64,000 nucleotides of DNA, taken from contig CAKPYN010000001.1 in the NCBI GenBank assembly GCA_934202965.1, positions 62,001 through 126,000 on the forward strand. The letters are read 5' to 3'. Positions 61,294 to 64,000 of this stretch are shown piece by piece (within the stretch, counting starts at the first letter, position 1; the number at the start of each line of letters is the position of its first letter). The position numbers were made by a program, and so were the translations under genes. The notes below the pieces were generated by a model. The model saw only the letters and a program-made list of their open reading frames with translations, did not search any database and was not told where the DNA came from. Source of the DNA: an uncultured Megasphaera sp. (GTDB lineage: Bacteria > Bacillota > Negativicutes > Veillonellales > Megasphaeraceae).

Positions 61294-62439
61294 ATGAAAA
61301 AAATCATTTTACTAGGCAGTACGGGCTCTATTGGAACACAGGCTGTAGATGTTGTGCAAGCCCATCCAACGATGTTTTCTATTGCTGCTGTTGCTGCGCA
61401 TACGAGTTGGCAGCAAGTAGCACAGCAAGTTGAAGCATTTCATATACCGTTGGCTTGCATGACAGATAAGCAAGCAGCTAAAAAACTACAGGAACAAGTT
61501 GGCAGTAAATGCCGGGTATTCAGTGGAAACGAAGGCTTGCTCCGTTTGATTGATGAAGCTGATGCAGACATGATTTTAACGTCCCTCGTAGGCGCTGCCG
61601 GCATTGAACCTACGTTACATGCGATTGCCCGTGGGTTGGATATCGCCCTGGCCAATAAAGAAACACTGGTAGCTGCAGGAGAGCTTGTTATGAAAGAAGC
61701 TGCTCGTCATCATGTGCAAATTTTACCGGTTGATAGTGAACACGGTGCTATTTTTCAATGTTTGGCCGGACGTAAAAAAGAAGAAGTCGACAAACTGCTG
61801 ATTACTGCTTCCGGCGGACCGCATTTTAAACGGTCTCTAAGCGAATTTCCCCATATTACAGTAGAACAATGTCTCAAGCATCCTACGTGGAATATGGGTG
61901 GAAAAATTACGATTGATTCGGCGACGATGTTTAACAAGGGATTGGAAGTAATAGAAGCGCATTGGCTTTTTGATATGCCTTTTGACCGAATTGATGTCGT
62001 GATTCAGCCGCAAAGCATTATTCATTCGATGGTGCAGTTTATCGATGGTTCTGTACTGGCTCAACTGGGAATGCCGGATATGCGTCTGCCTATTCAATAT
62101 GCGTTTACGTACCCGAATAGACAATCTGTGCGCGGTGCTAAGCCTATTGATTGGAAGATGCTGCAGCATATTGATTTTTATGAACCGGATAATACCAAAT
62201 TTCCGTCCCTGCCATTGTCGTATGAAGCAGGAAAAATCGGCGGTACCATGCCTTGCGTGCTGAACGGTGCTAATGAAGTTGCCGTATATGCATTTTTACG
62301 AAAAGAAATATCGTTTACGCGTATTTTTGATATTGTACGTACAGTTATGGAAAAACATACTGTATGCCATGAAGTGACGTTAGAAGCCATTCGCTGTGCT
62401 GATGCCTGGTCACGGCAGTGCGCTGCGTCTTTACTATAG
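61294..62439 (+). CDS. dxr: 1-deoxy-D-xylulose 5-phosphate reductoisomerase
   Basis: 381 aa. NADPH-dependent step of the MEP isoprenoid pathway. LLGSTGSIGTQAVDVVQAHP, ALANKETLVAAGELVMKEAA, LPVDSEHGAIFQCLAGR, ITASGGPHFKRSLSEF, HPTWNMGGKITIDSATMFNK and LEVIEAHWLFDMPFDRIDVV. Metal ligands Asp and Glu present (DSEH). AGGAG upstream. Confidence 0.96.
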   Translation: MKKIILLGSTGSIGTQAVDVVQAHPTMFSIAAVAAHTSWQQVAQQVEAFHIPLACMTDKQAAKKLQEQVGSKCRVFSGNEGLLRLIDEADADMILTSLVGAAGIEPTLHAIARGLDIALANKETLVAAGELVMKEAARHHVQILPVDSEHGAIFQCLAGRKKEEVDKLLITASGGPHFKRSLSEFPHITVEQCLKHPTWNMGGKITIDSATMFNKGLEVIEAHWLFDMPFDRIDVVIQPQSIIHSMVQFIDGSVLAQLGMPDMRLPIQYAFTYPNRQSVRGAKPIDWKMLQHIDFYEPDNTKFPSLPLSYEAGKIGGTMPCVLNGANEVAVYAFLRKEISFTRIFDIVRTVMEKHTVCHEVTLEAIRCADAWSRQCAASLL

Positions 62440-62454
62440 AAAGGTTGTCATACA

Positions 62455-63477
62455 GTGGGAATTACAATTGCAGCAACTGTTTTTGTATTTAGTTTAATTG
62501 TTTTTGTGCATGAATTTGGCCATTTTATGACTGCCAAATTAACAGGCATGCAAGTAGATGAATTTGCTATTGGATTTGGCCCTAAAATTTACAGCCATCA
62601 ATACGGGTCAACGCTATATTCACTGCGAGCAGTACCTCTAGGTGGGTTTAATCGGATTGCCGGCATGACGGAAGAGGAAGAATTAAACGAAAAATCCTTT
62701 ATCAACAAGCCGGTTCCTTCTCGATTACTAGTTATTGCAGCCGGAGCTATTATGAATTTTATTTTAGCACTGGTATTAATATGGGGAATTACCTTTGCTG
62801 TTGGTACAATGGACGTATCACAGGAACCTGTAGTTGGTTCTGTTATTGCTGGTTCTGCAGCTGAAAAAGCCTCGATGCAGCAGGGCGATCGCATTGTTTC
62901 TATCGGCGGCACTGCTATTGATACATGGAGCGACATTTCTAAAGTAGTTGCCAAACACAGTAAGGAAGTCGTACCGGTTGTTATCAAGCGGGATAGTGAA
63001 ACGATAACATTGGACATGATTCCCAAAACAGATGCCCAGTCTAATCGAGCTGTGTTGGGTGTTATGCCAGTCATTACCGAACAATCCCATGGATTTTTTG
63101 AATCTGCAAGCATGGCGGTTTCACGAACCGGAACCATTTGTAAGATGATGCTTGTCGGGTTATATGAAATGGTGACAGGCGCACAAAAAGCGGAAGTCGC
63201 CGGGCCGCTTGGCGTTGCACAACTGGCAGGGCAGGTTGCATCTGTTGGCTTTGTCAATTTGCTGATGTTTACGGCTTTTTTAAGTTTAAATTTGGGAATT
63301 TTAAATTTACTTCCCATTCCTATGTTGGATGGAGGTTATATTATTTTATTGTTGTTAGAAGGTATTACCGGTCGTCGTATGCCTAAACAAGCATTACGCG
63401 TGATCCAAACAGTGGGAATGGTCATTCTTGGAGCATTGTTTATATTTGCGATGTTTCAGGATATTAGTCGTTTTTAG
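62455..63477 (+). CDS. rseP: RIP metalloprotease RseP (M50)
   Basis: 340 aa from GTG 62455. Intramembrane zinc protease. HExxH in FVHEFGHFMTAKLTG, a PDZ domain at ~110-190 (GSVIAGSAAEKASMQQGDRI), and the second zinc motif LNLLPIPMLDGGYIILLLLE. It cleaves anti-sigma factors or signal peptides. Gene order dxr-rseP-ispG is widespread. Confidence 0.93.
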   Translation: MGITIAATVFVFSLIVFVHEFGHFMTAKLTGMQVDEFAIGFGPKIYSHQYGSTLYSLRAVPLGGFNRIAGMTEEEELNEKSFINKPVPSRLLVIAAGAIMNFILALVLIWGITFAVGTMDVSQEPVVGSVIAGSAAEKASMQQGDRIVSIGGTAIDTWSDISKVVAKHSKEVVPVVIKRDSETITLDMIPKTDAQSNRAVLGVMPVITEQSHGFFESASMAVSRTGTICKMMLVGLYEMVTGAQKAEVAGPLGVAQLAGQVASVGFVNLLMFTAFLSLNLGILNLLPIPMLDGGYIILLLLEGITGRRMPKQALRVIQTVGMVILGALFIFAMFQDISRF

Positions 63478-63488
63478 AAGGGAAAACC

Positions 63489-64000
63489 ATGAAACGCAGA
63501 ATATCATTGCCGGTGCAAGTAGGAAATGTAACGATAGGCGGAACGGCACCTATATCGGTACAGACGATGTCTACCATAAATCCGGCTTATGAAGAAACGG
63601 CGATTGCTGATGCCAAGCGACTCGCGTCTTATGGCGCAGAATTAATTCGCTTTGCTGTACCGGATATGGTTGCCGCAAAAGGATTGAAAGCGGTGGTAGC
63701 AGCTTCACCGGTACCGATTGTGGCGGATATACATTTTGATTATCGATTAGCTTTAGAAGCTGTAGATAGCGGCGTACAGGCTTTGCGCATTAATCCGGGA
63801 AATATTGGTACAGAGGAAAAGGTTATTAAAGTAGTCGAAAAAGTACGACCGAAGCAGATACCCATTCGCATCGGTATTAATACGGGCTCATTGCCAGAAG
63901 ATATTTTAAAGATATATGGTGGTCATCCGACGGCAGCCGGTATGGTAGAAGGGGCGTTACGCCATATTCGGATTTTAGAACGCATGGAATATCGCAACAT
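63489..64000 (+). CDS. ispG: 4-hydroxy-3-methylbut-2-enyl diphosphate synthase, 3' end outside the window
   Basis: First ~170 codons only. ATG 63489 with GAAGGGAA at 63477-63484. RRISLPVQVGNVTIGGTAPI, SVQTMSTINPAYEETAIADA, AVPDMVAAKGLKAVVAASPV, PIVADIHFDYRLALEAVDSG and ALRINPGNIG match the TIM-barrel domain of IspG, a [4Fe-4S] enzyme of the MEP pathway. The cluster Cys lie beyond the window. Confidence 0.95.
   Translation, partial: MKRRISLPVQVGNVTIGGTAPISVQTMSTINPAYEETAIADAKRLASYGAELIRFAVPDMVAAKGLKAVVAASPVPIVADIHFDYRLALEAVDSGVQALRINPGNIGTEEKVIKVVEKVRPKQIPIRIGINTGSLPEDILKIYGGHPTAAGMVEGALRHIRILERMEYRN

Overview
The window is chromosomal DNA from a low-to-mid GC member of the Firmicutes that is probably a diderm of the class Negativicutes (Veillonella/Megasphaera/Dialister-like). 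Support comes from Firmicutes gene order and riboswitches (TPP and S-box RNAs, obgE-yhbY-proBA-nadD-yqeK-LCP-rsfS, rpsB-tsf-pyrH-frr-uppS-cdsA-dxr-rseP-ispG) together with outer-membrane-compatible features: csaB next to a DUF5693 membrane protein, and a phage lysis cassette that appears to encode spanin-like proteins. The genus cannot be fixed from the sequence alone.

Layout. 1-5.5 kb is the right part of a prophage or phage-derived element: a membrane protein cut by the window edge, a phage accessory protein, a lysis cassette (holin, lysozyme-like endolysin, two almost completely overlapping spanin-like genes), a sigma-region-4-like regulator, and a run of small late-type genes of unknown function that ends in a jelly-roll protein and a DUF7841-like protein. 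After it come a small acidic protein behind a near-consensus promoter whose spacer is a perfect operator palindrome, and an HTH protein. 5.6-6.1 kb has a ten-copy heptanucleotide repeat abutting a DUF6173 gene. 6.2-13.7 kb: TPP-riboswitch thiC, prfC, an Rrf2 regulator, an Nramp metal transporter and a DEAD-box helicase. 14-25.6 kb: secA, prfB (needs a +1 frameshift at an unusual UAG), a DUF2993 protein, DUF5693, csaB, ftsEX, an M23 murein hydrolase and an S41 protease, i.e. an envelope and division block. 25.8-33.5 kb: obgE to an S1-domain protein, including an unlisted 53-aa membrane ORF between proA and nadD.

33.5-38 kb, minus strand: a siroheme sulfite/nitrite reductase and metNIQ behind an S-box riboswitch. 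38-41.6 kb: a sensor-like membrane protein without a kinase, an ArnT-like glycosyltransferase, a small secreted protein and a flavodoxin-fold protein. 41.7-47 kb: gluconate use (gntK, gnd, gntP, rpiR). 47-49.3 kb: a second S-box RNA followed by a wrecked sulfur operon, with cysK truncated and joined to the tail of cysT, and cysW joined to a foreign tail. 49.4-54.9 kb: polyphosphate metabolism (Ppx/GppA, a degenerate Ppx/GppA paralogue, ppk1). 55-56.2 kb: a YabE-like G5/3D protein. 56.4-64 kb: the conserved translation, isoprenoid and phospholipid cluster, ending inside ispG.

Most notable points: the overlapping spanin-like gene pair, the UAG stop at the prfB frameshift site, the two fusion junctions in the cysK-cysT-cysW remnant, the conserved small-protein cassette in the phage region, and the degenerate Ppx/GppA paralogue beside ppk1.
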